From: Maribacter_C sp947494565
GTDB lineage: Bacteria; Bacteroidota; Bacteroidia; Flavobacteriales; Flavobacteriaceae
DNA: 64,000 bases
Direction of reading: 5' to 3'
Assembly: GCF_047345415.1 (NCBI RefSeq)
Contig: NZ_JBLFEP010000006.1
Coordinates: 124,001-188,000, forward strand
Below, piece by piece: positions 26,101 through 34,769 of the stretch; positions within the stretch are counted from its first letter, which is position 1, and each line of letters starts with the position of its first letter. The notes beneath the pieces are model-generated. The model did no database searches, had not been told where the DNA came from, and saw only the letters and a list, made by a program, of their open reading frames with translations. The position numbers and the translations under genes were made by a program.

Positions 26101-26868
26101 TTAGTTACGCTCTTCGATATACATTTGACGTACCTTTTTGAAAAGCTCAGAGGAGTAAACGAAATTGGTGACCGCTTGGTTATCCGTTTTAAAGATTTCG
26201 TGCTTGGTACCTTCCCATTCTTTCAGACCATCTTTTAGGAAAATAATCTTTTCACCGATTTCCATGACCGAATTCATATCATGTGTATTGATGACGGTCG
26301 TGATGTTATATTCCTCCGTAATCTCTTGGATGAGGTTGTCGATCAAGATGGCGGTTTTGGGGTCAAGGCCTGAATTGGGTTCGTCACAGAACAAATACTG
26401 TGGATTCATGACAATGGCGCGCGCTATAGCAACCCGCTTTTGCATCCCTCCGGAGATTTCGGATGGATACTTCATATGGGCATCTACGAGATTTACCCGT
26501 TTTAAGACGATGTCGACACGATCCTCCATTTCCGACTTTGCCAGTTTGGTAAACATTTCAAGCGGAAACATCACGTTTCCGGCGACGGTCATACCATCGA
26601 AAAGTGCACTTCCCTGAAAGACCATCCCCATATCTTGCCTCAAATCACGTTGTTCATCTCCGCTTAATTCCGAGTATTTTTGTCCGTCATAAACAATGCT
26701 TCCTTCCTCTGGCGAAAAAAGACCCAACAAGCACTTAAGGAAAACGGTTTTTCCCGAACCACTTTGCCCGATAATCAGATTGGTCTTTCCCGTGTCGAAT
26801 ACGGTAGAAATGCCCTTTAGGATATGGGCCTCACCGAACGATTTATGAATGTTGTTTACTTCGATCAT
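26101..26868 (-). CDS. MlaF-type ABC transporter ATP-binding protein
   Basis: The 255-residue ATPase has Walker A GQSGSGKT (34-41), the signature ISGGMQKRVAIARAI (about 134-148), Walker B YLFCDEPNSGLDP and the H-loop THDM. The SGGMQKR variant and short length match MlaF, the ATPase of the lipid transporter that maintains outer-membrane asymmetry. It overlaps the permease by one base (26868 is in both), indicating coupling. The MlaD substrate-binding protein is not in this window. Confidence 0.92.
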   Translation of the reverse strand: MIEVNNIHKSFGEAHILKGISTVFDTGKTNLIIGQSGSGKTVFLKCLLGLFSPEEGSIVYDGQKYSELSGDEQRDLRQDMGMVFQGSALFDGMTVAGNVMFPLEMFTKLAKSEMEDRVDIVLKRVNLVDAHMKYPSEISGGMQKRVAIARAIVMNPQYLFCDEPNSGLDPKTAILIDNLIQEITEEYNITTVINTHDMNSVMEIGEKIIFLKDGLKEWEGTKHEIFKTDNQAVTNFVYSSELFKKVRQMYIEERN

Positions 26869-27605
26869 TAACCTAAGAGTAATTGGGTTAGAATGTAATT
26901 TGTGATAATGATCACCACACTGGTCCAGACAAAAGCTGTGGTACTCGCTTTACCAACCTCTAGGGCTCCTCCACGCATATAAAACCCATGAAAAGAGGGT
27001 ATCGTTGCTATGATAAATGAAAAGATAAGCGTTTTGATAAAGGCGTAAGTCACATGAAAGGGAATGAACTCCATGGTGAGTCCCTCTACAAAATCCGCAC
27101 TCGTCAAAAAACCACCAAAGACCCCGGCGAGCCAACCGCCGAAGATACCGACATACATGGCAATAGCTATAGCAAAGGGGTAAAAGAGCATAGCGATTAT
27201 TTTTGGGAACACAAGATAGTTGAGGGCATTGACCCCCATTACCTCGAGGGCGTCAATTTGTTCGGTGACACGCATGGTGCCGATACTTGAGGTGATATAG
27301 GAACCTACTTTCCCCGCCATTATTATGGAAACAAAAGTGGGCGCAAACTCGAGTATAATCGATTGTCTAGTCGCGAATCCGATCAGGTTTTTCGGAATAA
27401 GTTCACTTGTAAGGTTCAAAGCGGTCTGAATAGCCACAACAGCACCGATGAAGAAGGAAATAAAAATTATGATACCCAATGACCCGAAGATAAGCTCATC
27501 TATCTCTTTCAAGATCAAAGTCCTCATAATCCTCCATTTGGTGGGTTTTTTGAACACTTCGACAACCATAATCGCATAGCCACCGATATCAGCTAGGTAC
27601 TTCAT
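26868..27605 (-). CDS. MlaE-type ABC transporter permease
   Basis: The 245-residue inner-membrane protein has the MlaE/DUF140 pattern, including FFIGAVVAIQTALNL, EFAPTFVSIIMAGKVGSYITSSIGTMRVTEQIDALEVMGVNAL and KTLIFSFIIATIPSFHGFYMRGGALEVGKASTTAFVWTS. It has about five membrane spans and is the permease of a phospholipid transporter. It lies directly upstream of the ATPase gene on the same strand. No MlaD or MlaC gene is nearby, so the rest of the system is probably encoded elsewhere. Confidence 0.92.
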   Translation of the reverse strand: MKYLADIGGYAIMVVEVFKKPTKWRIMRTLILKEIDELIFGSLGIIIFISFFIGAVVAIQTALNLTSELIPKNLIGFATRQSIILEFAPTFVSIIMAGKVGSYITSSIGTMRVTEQIDALEVMGVNALNYLVFPKIIAMLFYPFAIAIAMYVGIFGGWLAGVFGGFLTSADFVEGLTMEFIPFHVTYAFIKTLIFSFIIATIPSFHGFYMRGGALEVGKASTTAFVWTSVVIIITNYILTQLLLG

Positions 27606-27691
27606 TAAATGTATTTAGACATCTTGATGTAAAAATAGCAATAATGGATTTGGAATTCACCTTCATTTAAAATAATAAGGTTTTATTTAGC

Positions 27692-27699
27692 TATTTTTG
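27692..27699 (+). promoter_or_regulatory. -7 promoter element for pafA
   Basis: TATTTTTG exactly matches TAnnTTTG 17 bases before the ATG at 27717. No well-placed -33 TTG was found. Confidence 0.5.
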
Positions 27700-27716
27700 T
27701 TGTCAAAATCGTATCG

Positions 27717-29387
27717 ATGTTAGGGAAAAAAACGACATTCTTCTTTTTGTTCATACTTGTGGCCACAAGCCCGCTCTACTTGGTTTCCCAAAAGAAATCA
27801 AAGAAGGTAGACGCCACTCAACTCAAGACTTCGCCCAAACTGGTGGTCGGCATTGTCGTAGATCAAATGCGCTACGACTACCTCACACGCTTTTGGGATC
27901 AATATGATGAAGGTGGGTTCAAAAGACTGATCAACGAAGGTTTCAATTGCAAGAACAATCATTTTAACTACGCGCCAACTAGTACGGGACCTGGGCATAC
28001 CTCCGTGTATACCGGAACAACGCCTTCTAGGCATGGTATTATCGGCAACAATTGGTATGACAAGGTGAACGAAGTAGAAGTGTATTGTGCTTCCGATTCA
28101 ACTTATGCTTCGGTAGGTACCTCTTCCGATGCCGGGCAAATGTCACCCCACCGTATGAATGTCACGACTATTACTGATCAGTTAAGGCTTCATACCCAAA
28201 AGCGCGGAAAAACCATTGCAATTGCTCTTAAAGATAGGGGGGCAGTGCTTCCTGGAGGGCATACCGCAAATGCCGCCTACTGGTTTCATGGTGCCGATGA
28301 GGGACTGTGGATTACAAGCTCTTATTACATGGACCAGCTACCAAAATGGGTAAAGGATTACAATGAGTCCGGTAAGGTCAAGGATTACAAGAAGACCTGG
28401 ACAACGATGAAGGATGTTAGTACTTATGTGGAAAGCGGTTTGGACAAGAATAGGTATGAAGGGCTTTTCGAAACAGAGACCACGGCTACTTTTCCTCACG
28501 ATACACCGAATATGCTAAATAAAAATGCGGATTTTGAAATCTTGAAGTATACGCCATATGGAAATAGCATCACTGCCGACTTTGCCATTGAAGCGCTTGA
28601 AAAAGAAGGATTAGGATCTGATACCATAACCGACTTTTTAGCCATCAGTTTTTCCAGTACGGATTATGTAGGCCATAAATACGGGGTGAACTCAAAGGAA
28701 GTAGAGGACACCTATATTCGATTGGACAAAGATTTGGAACGTCTTTTCAAAGCACTTGATAAAAAAGTAGGAAACGGCGAATACACTGTTTTTCTTACCG
28801 CTGACCATGGTGCTGTGGATGTGCCTTCATACTTGAAGGATATGAAAATACCGGCAGGCTATTTTGACTCGGATGCCATGAAGGAGCGCTTTTCCGAGTT
28901 TTTAAAATATACTTTTGGAACTACCGATATTATTAAAAACTACTCGAACTATCAGTTTTTTCTAGATCATAAGATTATCAAGAACCTAGATATGGACTTG
29001 GCAAAGGCAGAAGAGCTGATCGCTAAAGAGTTATTGGGTTACGAAGGTGTTGATCAGGTATTCACGGGTCACCAAATGTGGAATAATCATTATACTTCGG
29101 GCATTCCTTATATTCTGCAACAGGGATACCATCAAAAGCGATCAGGTGATATTCTGATGGTTTTAGAACCTGGGGTCGTGACCTATCACGAAACAGGTTC
29201 CACCCACGGATCTCCTCAAATTTATGATACACATGTACCGCTGCTTTTTTTCGGTAAGGGTGTGAAAAAAGGAAGTACGGTAGCGCGTACCGAAATTCCT
29301 GATATCGCTCCAACAATCGCAGCGTTGTTGGGTATAGCCTTTCCGAACGGAACTACAGGTAAGCCCATCGCCAAAGTATTGGAATAA
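27717..29387 (+). CDS. pafA: PafA-type alkaline phosphatase (exported)
   Basis: The 556-residue protein has a signal peptide (FFFLFILVATSPLYLVSQ) and is close in length to PafA of Elizabethkingia, a phosphate-insensitive calcium- and zinc-linked phosphatase that releases phosphate from organic phosphomonoesters. The alkaline phosphatase superfamily metal ligands are seen in order: VVDQMRYD (Asp 49), the Thr nucleophile in TSTGPGH (about Thr 90), SSTDYVGHKYG, TADHGA and TGSTHGSPQIYDTHVPLLFFG. It acts in the periplasm. It is 11 bases before murI, so murI may be transcribed from its promoter. Confidence 0.9.
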   Translation: MLGKKTTFFFLFILVATSPLYLVSQKKSKKVDATQLKTSPKLVVGIVVDQMRYDYLTRFWDQYDEGGFKRLINEGFNCKNNHFNYAPTSTGPGHTSVYTGTTPSRHGIIGNNWYDKVNEVEVYCASDSTYASVGTSSDAGQMSPHRMNVTTITDQLRLHTQKRGKTIAIALKDRGAVLPGGHTANAAYWFHGADEGLWITSSYYMDQLPKWVKDYNESGKVKDYKKTWTTMKDVSTYVESGLDKNRYEGLFETETTATFPHDTPNMLNKNADFEILKYTPYGNSITADFAIEALEKEGLGSDTITDFLAISFSSTDYVGHKYGVNSKEVEDTYIRLDKDLERLFKALDKKVGNGEYTVFLTADHGAVDVPSYLKDMKIPAGYFDSDAMKERFSEFLKYTFGTTDIIKNYSNYQFFLDHKIIKNLDMDLAKAEELIAKELLGYEGVDQVFTGHQMWNNHYTSGIPYILQQGYHQKRSGDILMVLEPGVVTYHETGSTHGSPQIYDTHVPLLFFGKGVKKGSTVARTEIPDIAPTIAALLGIAFPNGTTGKPIAKVLE

Positions 29388-29398
29388 TCCACTCGACA

Positions 29399-30187
29399 AT
29401 GAACGAAGGTCCTATTGGTATTTTTGATTCTGGTGTAGGGGGTACTTCCATCTGGAAAGAGATCAGAAAGCTGATACCCAATGAGGATACCATTTTTTTG
29501 GCGGATAGCAAGAATGCCCCATATGGAGAAAAGTCACAAGATGAAATTCTTAGTTTAAGTATCAAGAACACAGAGCTCTTACTGCAAATGGGATGTAAGC
29601 TCATCGTCGTGGCCTGCAATACGGCCACTACCAACGCCATTAAGTACCTACGGAGCAATTACCAAGTGCCCTTTATAGGAATTGAACCGGCCATTAAGCC
29701 CGCTGCCCTGAAATCGGCTTCCAAGACCATTGGTGTTTTGGCGACACGAGGTACCCTATCAAGTAGTCTCTTCCTTAGTACATCAGAAATTCATGCCAAT
29801 GGCATAACGATAATAGAACAAGAGGGTACTGGTTTGGTACAACGTATTGAGCAAGGGGAAGCCCATTCCGATGAGGTCAGGAACTTACTGATGAAATTCA
29901 TCGAACCTATGTTGCGGAAAGGTATAGACCATTTGGTGCTGGGGTGTACCCACTACCCATACCTTATTCCCGTGTTGCGTGAATTGTTACCCGAACATGT
30001 GACTCTTATAGACTCTGGGGAGGCGGTGGCCCGGCAAACGAAAAGCGTATTGGAACAAGGTGTTTTGCGCAACCGAACAGACGCAAAAGGCGTATATCGA
30101 TTTTATACAAATGCGGATGTCGCTATTCTCGATACTTTTCTGACGGATGTAAATGTGCCAATAGAAACATCTTTTCTAGAATTTTGA
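29399..30187 (+). CDS. murI: Glutamate racemase
   Basis: MurI interconverts L- and D-glutamate for peptidoglycan. The 262-residue protein has FDSGVGGTSIWKEI with Asp 10 and Ser 11, PYGEKS, the first catalytic cysteine in VVACNTATTNAI (Cys 73) and the second in VLGCTHYPYL (about Cys 183). The length is typical. It begins with ATG just after pafA and converges with folA four bases later. Confidence 0.95.
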   Translation: MNEGPIGIFDSGVGGTSIWKEIRKLIPNEDTIFLADSKNAPYGEKSQDEILSLSIKNTELLLQMGCKLIVVACNTATTNAIKYLRSNYQVPFIGIEPAIKPAALKSASKTIGVLATRGTLSSSLFLSTSEIHANGITIIEQEGTGLVQRIEQGEAHSDEVRNLLMKFIEPMLRKGIDHLVLGCTHYPYLIPVLRELLPEHVTLIDSGEAVARQTKSVLEQGVLRNRTDAKGVYRFYTNADVAILDTFLTDVNVPIETSFLEF

Positions 30188-30191
30188 AGTC

Positions 30192-30689
30192 TTATCGCCT
30201 AACGTAGGTCAAATAGGTGAAATCGAAGGCGTGTCTTTCATCTTTTGGATGGTAGTCTTCCGCAATGAGTTTCCAACTTTCCAAATCTATCTCAGGAAAA
30301 AAAGTATCTGCCTCGGAAAAATCCGCATGTATTCTGGTCAACTCGATTTTAGTAGCGAATTTTAGGCTCTGGGCATAAATCTCTCCACCGCCGATAATAT
30401 AGGATAATGAGTCTTTTTCAACCGCCTTAAAGGCCTCTTCTAAGGAATGCACCACACTGCAAGCCTCAAAGTCTACCGCGTAGTTCCGGTCTCTTGTGAT
30501 AATGATATGTTGTCTTTTTGGCAAGGGTTTTGGAAAGCTCTCAAAAGTCTTTCTACCCATGATAATAGCATGCCCGGTAGTCAAATTTTTAAAACGCTTA
30601 AAATCGTCCGGTAAATGCCACAATAGGTCATTGTCCTTGCCCAAGGCATTGTTTTCGCTTGCTGCGGCTATTAATACGAGTTCGTTCAC
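30192..30689 (-). CDS. folA: Dihydrofolate reductase
   Basis: FolA makes tetrahydrofolate from dihydrofolate with NADPH. The 165-residue protein has LIAAASENNALGKDNDLLWHLPDDFKRFKNLT, HAIIMGRKTFESFPKPLP, RQHIIITRD and IIGGGEIYAQSL, with the expected substrate Asp in LPDD. The start is GTG at 30689, which overlaps the upstream 2TM gene stop as GTGA, a classic four-base overlap implying coupled translation. thyA, which makes the dihydrofolate, lies 5.3 kb away and is not in the same operon. Confidence 0.95.
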   Translation of the reverse strand: MNELVLIAAASENNALGKDNDLLWHLPDDFKRFKNLTTGHAIIMGRKTFESFPKPLPKRQHIIITRDRNYAVDFEACSVVHSLEEAFKAVEKDSLSYIIGGGEIYAQSLKFATKIELTRIHADFSEADTFFPEIDLESWKLIAEDYHPKDERHAFDFTYLTYVRR

Positions 30690-31072
30690 GCTTTTTTTTT
30701 ATTGATTTTAGATAATGGAAAATCGGTTTCGATCTCCTTTTGCAGCTCAGCGATACGTGCTCTTTGTTTGGCTACCAATCGTTCGCGTTGCGATCGTTCC
30801 CAGTCTTTGCCCATAAACTTTGATGTCACGAAAACATTGAATGCGTGAATGGCAAAAAGAAATGCCCAAGCGGTAATGCCCCAAATAAACCAGTCATAGC
30901 TCTCCCCGTATTTCAAGATTTTATTGATTAAGATCAAGAAGACACTGCCGATCAAAAAAATAACAAAATGGGTGAAGAGGTTCTTCTTTTGATTGATTCT
31001 TTTTTGGGCATGTTCAAGCAGTTCATGTTGCTCAAGATCTACTGGCGATATGTCCTTTTTCTTAGAAAACAT
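30686..31072 (-). CDS. 2TM domain-containing protein
   Basis: The 128-residue protein has two adjacent hydrophobic helices (HFVIFLIGSVFLILINKIL and WFIWGITAWAFLFAIHAF) flanked by charged regions and ends in a basic coiled-coil-like tail (RLVAKQRARIAELQKEIE). That layout matches the 2TM domain family found widely in Bacteroidota, sometimes fused to histidine kinase domains; here it stands alone. It is translated just before folA with a four-base overlap. Its role is unknown. Confidence 0.85.
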   Translation of the reverse strand: MFSKKKDISPVDLEQHELLEHAQKRINQKKNLFTHFVIFLIGSVFLILINKILKYGESYDWFIWGITAWAFLFAIHAFNVFVTSKFMGKDWERSQRERLVAKQRARIAELQKEIETDFPLSKINKKKA

Positions 31073-31092
31073 GGCAATACCTATCTTTACGA

Positions 31093-31121
31093 CAAAGATA
31101 CTCTAATTCAGTTTTAGCCAA
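31093..31121 (-). promoter_or_regulatory. Promoter of the 2TM-folA unit
   Basis: On the minus strand an exact TAnnTTTG element (TATCTTTG, 31100-31093) is preceded by TTG at 31121-31119 with 18 bases between them, matching the Bacteroidota -33/-7 layout. A near match on the opposite strand (TATCTTTA, 31082-31089) could serve the divergent PLP-enzyme gene. Confidence 0.65.
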
Positions 31122-31128
31122 GACTTTT

Positions 31129-32214
31129 ATGGAAAAGACCCGAAAACTATTTCCCGCCCTTCGCAATCAAGTATATGTGAATACTCCGGTATATGGACCA
31201 CTTTATGATAACTTGTTGGACTGGCGTCAAGAACATGACCTTGATTTTTTGCTGAAGGCGAGCGAAATGCGGCAAACGAGCCTCAAGGTACTATCCGATA
31301 CTAGAACCACGGTAGGTCAATTTTTTAACTGTAAGAGGGAAAATGTAGCATTGATCAATAATTTTTCGACAGGCTTGAACATGCTTTTGGAAGGATTGGA
31401 TCGTACCAGAAAAGTGGTATTGCTCGAGAATGATTATCCATCAGTGGAATGGCCTTTTGCCAGTCGCGGTTTTCCGGTGACTCACGTTAAAATTGATGAG
31501 CGGGTCGAACAGGGTATTTGGGAAACGGTGAAAAAGGAAAATAGTAGCATTTTGGCCCTTAGCATTGTGCAATGGCAAAATGGATTCAAAATAGATCTGG
31601 ACTTTCTTAAGAAATTGAAAAAGGAATATCCCGATGTATTGATCATTGCCGATGGAACCCAGTTTCTGGGAACCACGAATTTTGATTTTGAATCATCGGC
31701 AATCGATGTTCTTGGGGCTAGTGCCTATAAATGGTTGTTGGCCGGTTATGGCTGCGGTCTGATGCTCTTCAAAGATGTCGTAAAAGATGAATGCGACCTA
31801 AAGACCATTGGCTTCAATGCCGCTAATGCGCGTCCTGAAATGGAGAATGAAGTGCGTTTTGCAAGGCGTTTTGAACCCGGACATCTGTCTTGTCTTAGTT
31901 TTGGGAGTTTAAAATTCTCGTTGGAATTTTTAACGCAAGTGGGCAAAGACGCCATAGCGGAACACAACAAAAAATTGATAAAAAAAGCATTTCTGGAGTT
32001 TAATGAACTCGGACTCCTATCCAAGGAGATTACTATGCGAAAAGAACACAGTACCATTTTCAATTTCAAGGGTGGAGACACCCTTTTTCGAAGTTTAATG
32101 GATAATGCTATTGTTTGCGCCCAGCGCGGAGGTGGAATTCGTGTTGGTTTTCATTTTTACAACACCGAAGACGATATCGATGCTATTGTAAGAATCTTAA
32201 AAACAAGGCTGTAG
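31129..32214 (+). CDS. PLP-dependent enzyme, aminotransferase class V family
   Basis: The 361-residue protein has the fold-type I class V layout: TGLNMLLEGLD substrate-side region, the DGTQ segment with the cofactor Asp (LIIADGTQFLG), and GASAYKWLLAGYGCGLML with the Schiff-base lysine in YKW. The VYVNTPVYGPL start and RFEPGHLSCLSFGSLKFSLEFL are typical of cysteine desulfurase or cysteine-lyase-like relatives. The precise reaction cannot be assigned. Since EgtB and EgtD lie 1.6 kb further on and EgtE belongs to this family, a role as ergothioneine C-S lyase is possible but unproven, especially as the gene is in the opposite direction. Confidence 0.82.
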   Translation: MEKTRKLFPALRNQVYVNTPVYGPLYDNLLDWRQEHDLDFLLKASEMRQTSLKVLSDTRTTVGQFFNCKRENVALINNFSTGLNMLLEGLDRTRKVVLLENDYPSVEWPFASRGFPVTHVKIDERVEQGIWETVKKENSSILALSIVQWQNGFKIDLDFLKKLKKEYPDVLIIADGTQFLGTTNFDFESSAIDVLGASAYKWLLAGYGCGLMLFKDVVKDECDLKTIGFNAANARPEMENEVRFARRFEPGHLSCLSFGSLKFSLEFLTQVGKDAIAEHNKKLIKKAFLEFNELGLLSKEITMRKEHSTIFNFKGGDTLFRSLMDNAIVCAQRGGGIRVGFHFYNTEDDIDAIVRILKTRL

Positions 32215-32309
32215 CTATTGCCAATCGTGAAAAATTCGTATCGCTTTTTTTTGTAGGAGTGTTAAATGTTATCAAATTATTACGAAAATGATAAAAATGA
32301 CTTTAGTCA

Positions 32310-32341
32310 TTGTAAATGAGCATTTTAATGCTTTAGCTTTG
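32310..32341 (+). promoter_or_regulatory. Promoter of the CBM48 gene
   Basis: TTG at 32310-32312 and TAGCTTTG at 32334-32341 match the Bacteroidota -33 and -7 elements with 21 bases between them. The -7 element ends 57 bases before the start codon. Confidence 0.7.
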
Positions 32342-32398
32342 TGCCGAAATTTGAAAGCACTTAAACAAATAATTTATAATCTTTTAAAGTAATTTATC

Positions 32399-32698
32399 AT
32401 GGCAATAGCAAAACAGTATTTAAAGACAAAACCAGTTTGTAAAGTAACTTTTACGGTACCAGCTGAAGAAGCGAAGAAAGTAGCTGTCGTTGGCGATTTC
32501 AACAAATGGAAAGCGAATAAGGCAAGTGAATTGAAAAAATTGAAAAACGGAAACTTCAAAGGAACCTTCGAATTACCAAAAGAATCTACTTTTGAATTCA
32601 AATATATCATTGATGGTAACTATGTAAACGATGCGGAGGCTGATCGTTACCAGTGGAATGAATATGCTGGTTCTGAGAACGCGGTTCTTGAACTGTAG
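32399..32698 (+). CDS. Glycogen-binding (CBM48/isoamylase early set) domain protein
   Basis: This 99-residue cytoplasmic protein consists of one CBM48 domain: CKVTFTVPAEEAKKVAVVGDFNKWKANKASELKKL and TFEFKYIIDGNYVNDAEADRYQWNEYAGSENAVLEL. The Trp and Lys positions of GDFNKW and FEFKYIIDG match those used to bind starch or glycogen in AMPK beta. It stands alone without an enzyme domain and is flanked by its own promoter and a strong terminator, so it is a single-gene unit. It may tether proteins to glycogen; that is inference. Confidence 0.88.
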   Translation: MAIAKQYLKTKPVCKVTFTVPAEEAKKVAVVGDFNKWKANKASELKKLKNGNFKGTFELPKESTFEFKYIIDGNYVNDAEADRYQWNEYAGSENAVLEL

Positions 32699-32715
32699 TT
32701 TTAAGCGAAAATCAC

Positions 32716-32750
32716 AAAAACCGGAATGTATTTCACATTCCGGTTTTTTT
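32716..32750. terminator. Bidirectional terminator (14-pair hairpin)
   Basis: AAAAACCGGAATGT pairs perfectly with ACATTCCGGTTTTT around a five-base loop. With A runs on the left and T runs on the right it can end both the CBM48 transcript and the convergent DUF427 gene, whose stop codon overlaps it. Confidence 0.9.
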
Positions 32751-33030
32751 ATTCTGTTATCTCAACCCCTTTCCAAAAAGCGACCCTTCCCTTAATACCT
32801 TTGGCGAGTTCGCTTACTTCTGGGTAATACCAGGCTGCATCGGGATTGGTTTTACCATCAACTTCGATTGAATAATACGATGCGACCCCTTTCCATGGGC
32901 AAGTGGTATGTGTTTCGCTGGCTTTGAAGTACTCTTTTTTGATACTTTCCGACGGAAAATAATGATTGTTTTCGACTACGACGGTTTCATCGCTTTCCGC
33001 AAGTATGGTGTTGTTCCAAATGGCTTTCAT
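32749..33030 (-). CDS. DUF427 family protein
   Basis: The 93-residue protein is a single DUF427 domain with ILAESDETVVVENNHYFPSESI, HTTCPWKGVASYYSIEVDG and AAWYYPEVSELAKGIKGRVAFWKGVEI. The family is widespread, small and uncharacterised. It is the last gene of the leftward cluster after the methyltransferase (21 bases), so it may belong to the ergothioneine unit. Confidence 0.88.
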   Translation of the reverse strand: MKAIWNNTILAESDETVVVENNHYFPSESIKKEYFKASETHTTCPWKGVASYYSIEVDGKTNPDAAWYYPEVSELAKGIKGRVAFWKGVEITE

Positions 33031-33051
33031 CCGTTTTCTTTTAGGTATATA

Positions 33052-33780
33052 TTACTTTGTATTGACATAAATGGAGTAGAAAATGTTGGCTTGAACATGA
33101 AGGGCGGTACCCATTGATGCGGTATCTAAGATCCGCTGAACACTTTCGAACACTTCGTCTGAGCCGAATCTTGATGCCAATTTCCGATAAGACGATTCTT
33201 CAGCTAGTATAAGATGTGCCAATTCTGACGAAGAGACACTTAAGTCAACCACTTCCTTTTCCTCGATTTTTAAATCCAACCTTCCATCAAGTAAACCTGC
33301 AAAGTTGACTGCATGATCGTATGGAGGTCCAACATTTTCCGTGTTCCCTAAGTCGAGTATGGTATCGAAAGCTTTCAGTACCACCTCAAAATCGTAAACG
33401 ATAACTGGTGCACCCTTCTTACTGAGTCGCACCACTTCATTATAAAGGTCTTGTGATTTAGAGTAGAACAGTACTCCAGCGAACGTTATGATGTCATAGG
33501 AATCCGAACCTAAATCCGATTCTTCGAGAATCGCGTTGAGGTATTTTATTTTCGGGTTTTGAATCGCAGTGTCTAACATGGCCGAACTCGGATCGATTCC
33601 GATTACGGAATCGCAATAGTCCGCCAGAGCAATAGTAGAGCGACCAGTGCCGCAACCGACGTCTAACCCCGTACCGAAGCGTTCGCCTTCTTCAATACAT
33701 CTCTCCAGAATAGGCGCATGTAGTGAAGGTCGAAAAGCGGCATAGTGCCCTGCTGTTATTTTGGAGTATGCTTCGGACAA
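33052..33780 (-). CDS. Class I SAM-dependent methyltransferase next to egtD
   Basis: The 242-residue protein has the SAM-binding motif LDVGCGTGRSTIAL, acidic motif II in VIGIDPSSAM and YDIITFAGVLF. It starts one base after the egtD stop, so it is almost certainly co-transcribed. EgtB/EgtD ergothioneine operons do not need a further methyltransferase, so it may modify a related thiol-histidine product, act on another substrate, or be unrelated. The protein has no signal or membrane segment. Its substrate cannot be read from sequence. Confidence 0.85.
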   Translation of the reverse strand: MSEAYSKITAGHYAAFRPSLHAPILERCIEEGERFGTGLDVGCGTGRSTIALADYCDSVIGIDPSSAMLDTAIQNPKIKYLNAILEESDLGSDSYDIITFAGVLFYSKSQDLYNEVVRLSKKGAPVIVYDFEVVLKAFDTILDLGNTENVGPPYDHAVNFAGLLDGRLDLKIEEKEVVDLSVSSSELAHLILAEESSYRKLASRFGSDEVFESVQRILDTASMGTALHVQANIFYSIYVNTK

Positions 33781-33781
33781 G

Positions 33782-34753
33782 TTATGCTTTTTTGAAAACG
33801 TAATTTTTATACTGTTTTTGAGCGTCAGTGAATTGAGTTACAATTTGCAATCCTGATTCTTCTGCTAGCCAATGTACTGTTCGGTCATCATATTTTTGAG
33901 AAATTTCGGTATGAATGGTTTCCCATGGGTCGAAATCGATTTTCAATTCCAATTGCTCAATACTTACCGACTGTTGCGTCGTGGATACCAAATAACTTTT
34001 GGCTGTACCCGATTCAGGATTGTACACCTCCCAATGAAAAAAGGCATCTAGATTAAAGTTGCCCCCCAATTCCGAATTGATTCGAGTCAAGATGTTTTTA
34101 TTGAAAGCAGCGGTGATTCCCGTTGCATCGTTATAGGCATCCAATATGGTCTGTGGATTTTTCTTTTGATCAAAACCGACAAAAAATAAATCGTCTTCTT
34201 CCAACAGGTCTTGCACATTTTTTAAAAAGGTAATCGCTTGATCATGTAAAAGATTACCAATGTTGGAGCCTAAGAAGAGAATTACCTTTCTGTTTTTTTG
34301 CTGTTGGGCCACCTGGGCCAGCGCTTCAAAATAGGTGCCTTGAACAGGTTTGACGTTGAGGTTGGGCAACTCTCTTTGCAGTGCATCGTGTAATAAGTCG
34401 AGCGCATTTTGGCTGATATCGATAGGTACGTATTGAAAATCGATGCCCTTCTTATCGAAATGGGATAGTAATACTTTCGTCTTTTTCCCGTCCCCTGCAC
34501 CCAGCTCCACTAGGTCAAAAGGCAAGTGATCGGAGGAGAAGAGTTCAGCAATTGCCGTCTTTTGCGCATTGAAAATCTCGTACTCTGCATCGGTCAAATA
34601 GTATTCGGGCATATTCATGATGTCTTGAAACAGTGCATCGCCCTTGACGTCATAAAAGTATTTTGAAGATAGGTGTTTTGGGTAGTCGGTTAACCCTTGA
34701 TATACTTCGTTTTCAAACGCTGTTTTGAATAGAGTTGCTGTTTTTTCGCTCAT
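33782..34753 (-). CDS. egtD: L-histidine N-alpha-methyltransferase
   Basis: EgtD trimethylates histidine to hercynine with SAM, the first step of ergothioneine synthesis. The 323-residue protein has YFYDVKGDALFQDIMNMPEYYLTDAEYEI, VELGAGDGKKTKVLL, FQYVPIDISQNAL, FLGSNIGNL and, near the C-terminus, WETIHTEISQKYD. All match the EgtD family (DUF2260). The GAGDGKKT form of the SAM loop replaces the more common GSGTSEKT, a difference seen in other members. It lies 16 bases downstream of egtB on the same strand, so histidine methylation and sulfoxidation are encoded together. Confidence 0.92.
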   Translation of the reverse strand: MSEKTATLFKTAFENEVYQGLTDYPKHLSSKYFYDVKGDALFQDIMNMPEYYLTDAEYEIFNAQKTAIAELFSSDHLPFDLVELGAGDGKKTKVLLSHFDKKGIDFQYVPIDISQNALDLLHDALQRELPNLNVKPVQGTYFEALAQVAQQQKNRKVILFLGSNIGNLLHDQAITFLKNVQDLLEEDDLFFVGFDQKKNPQTILDAYNDATGITAAFNKNILTRINSELGGNFNLDAFFHWEVYNPESGTAKSYLVSTTQQSVSIEQLELKIDFDPWETIHTEISQKYDDRTVHWLAEESGLQIVTQFTDAQKQYKNYVFKKA

Positions 34754-34769
34754 GAAAAGTATGTCGTAA

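Noticed and set aside
31129..32214. Naming the class V PLP enzyme EgtE
   Set aside because: It is divergent from the egt genes, separated by a promoter and a CBM48 gene, and family membership alone is too broad.
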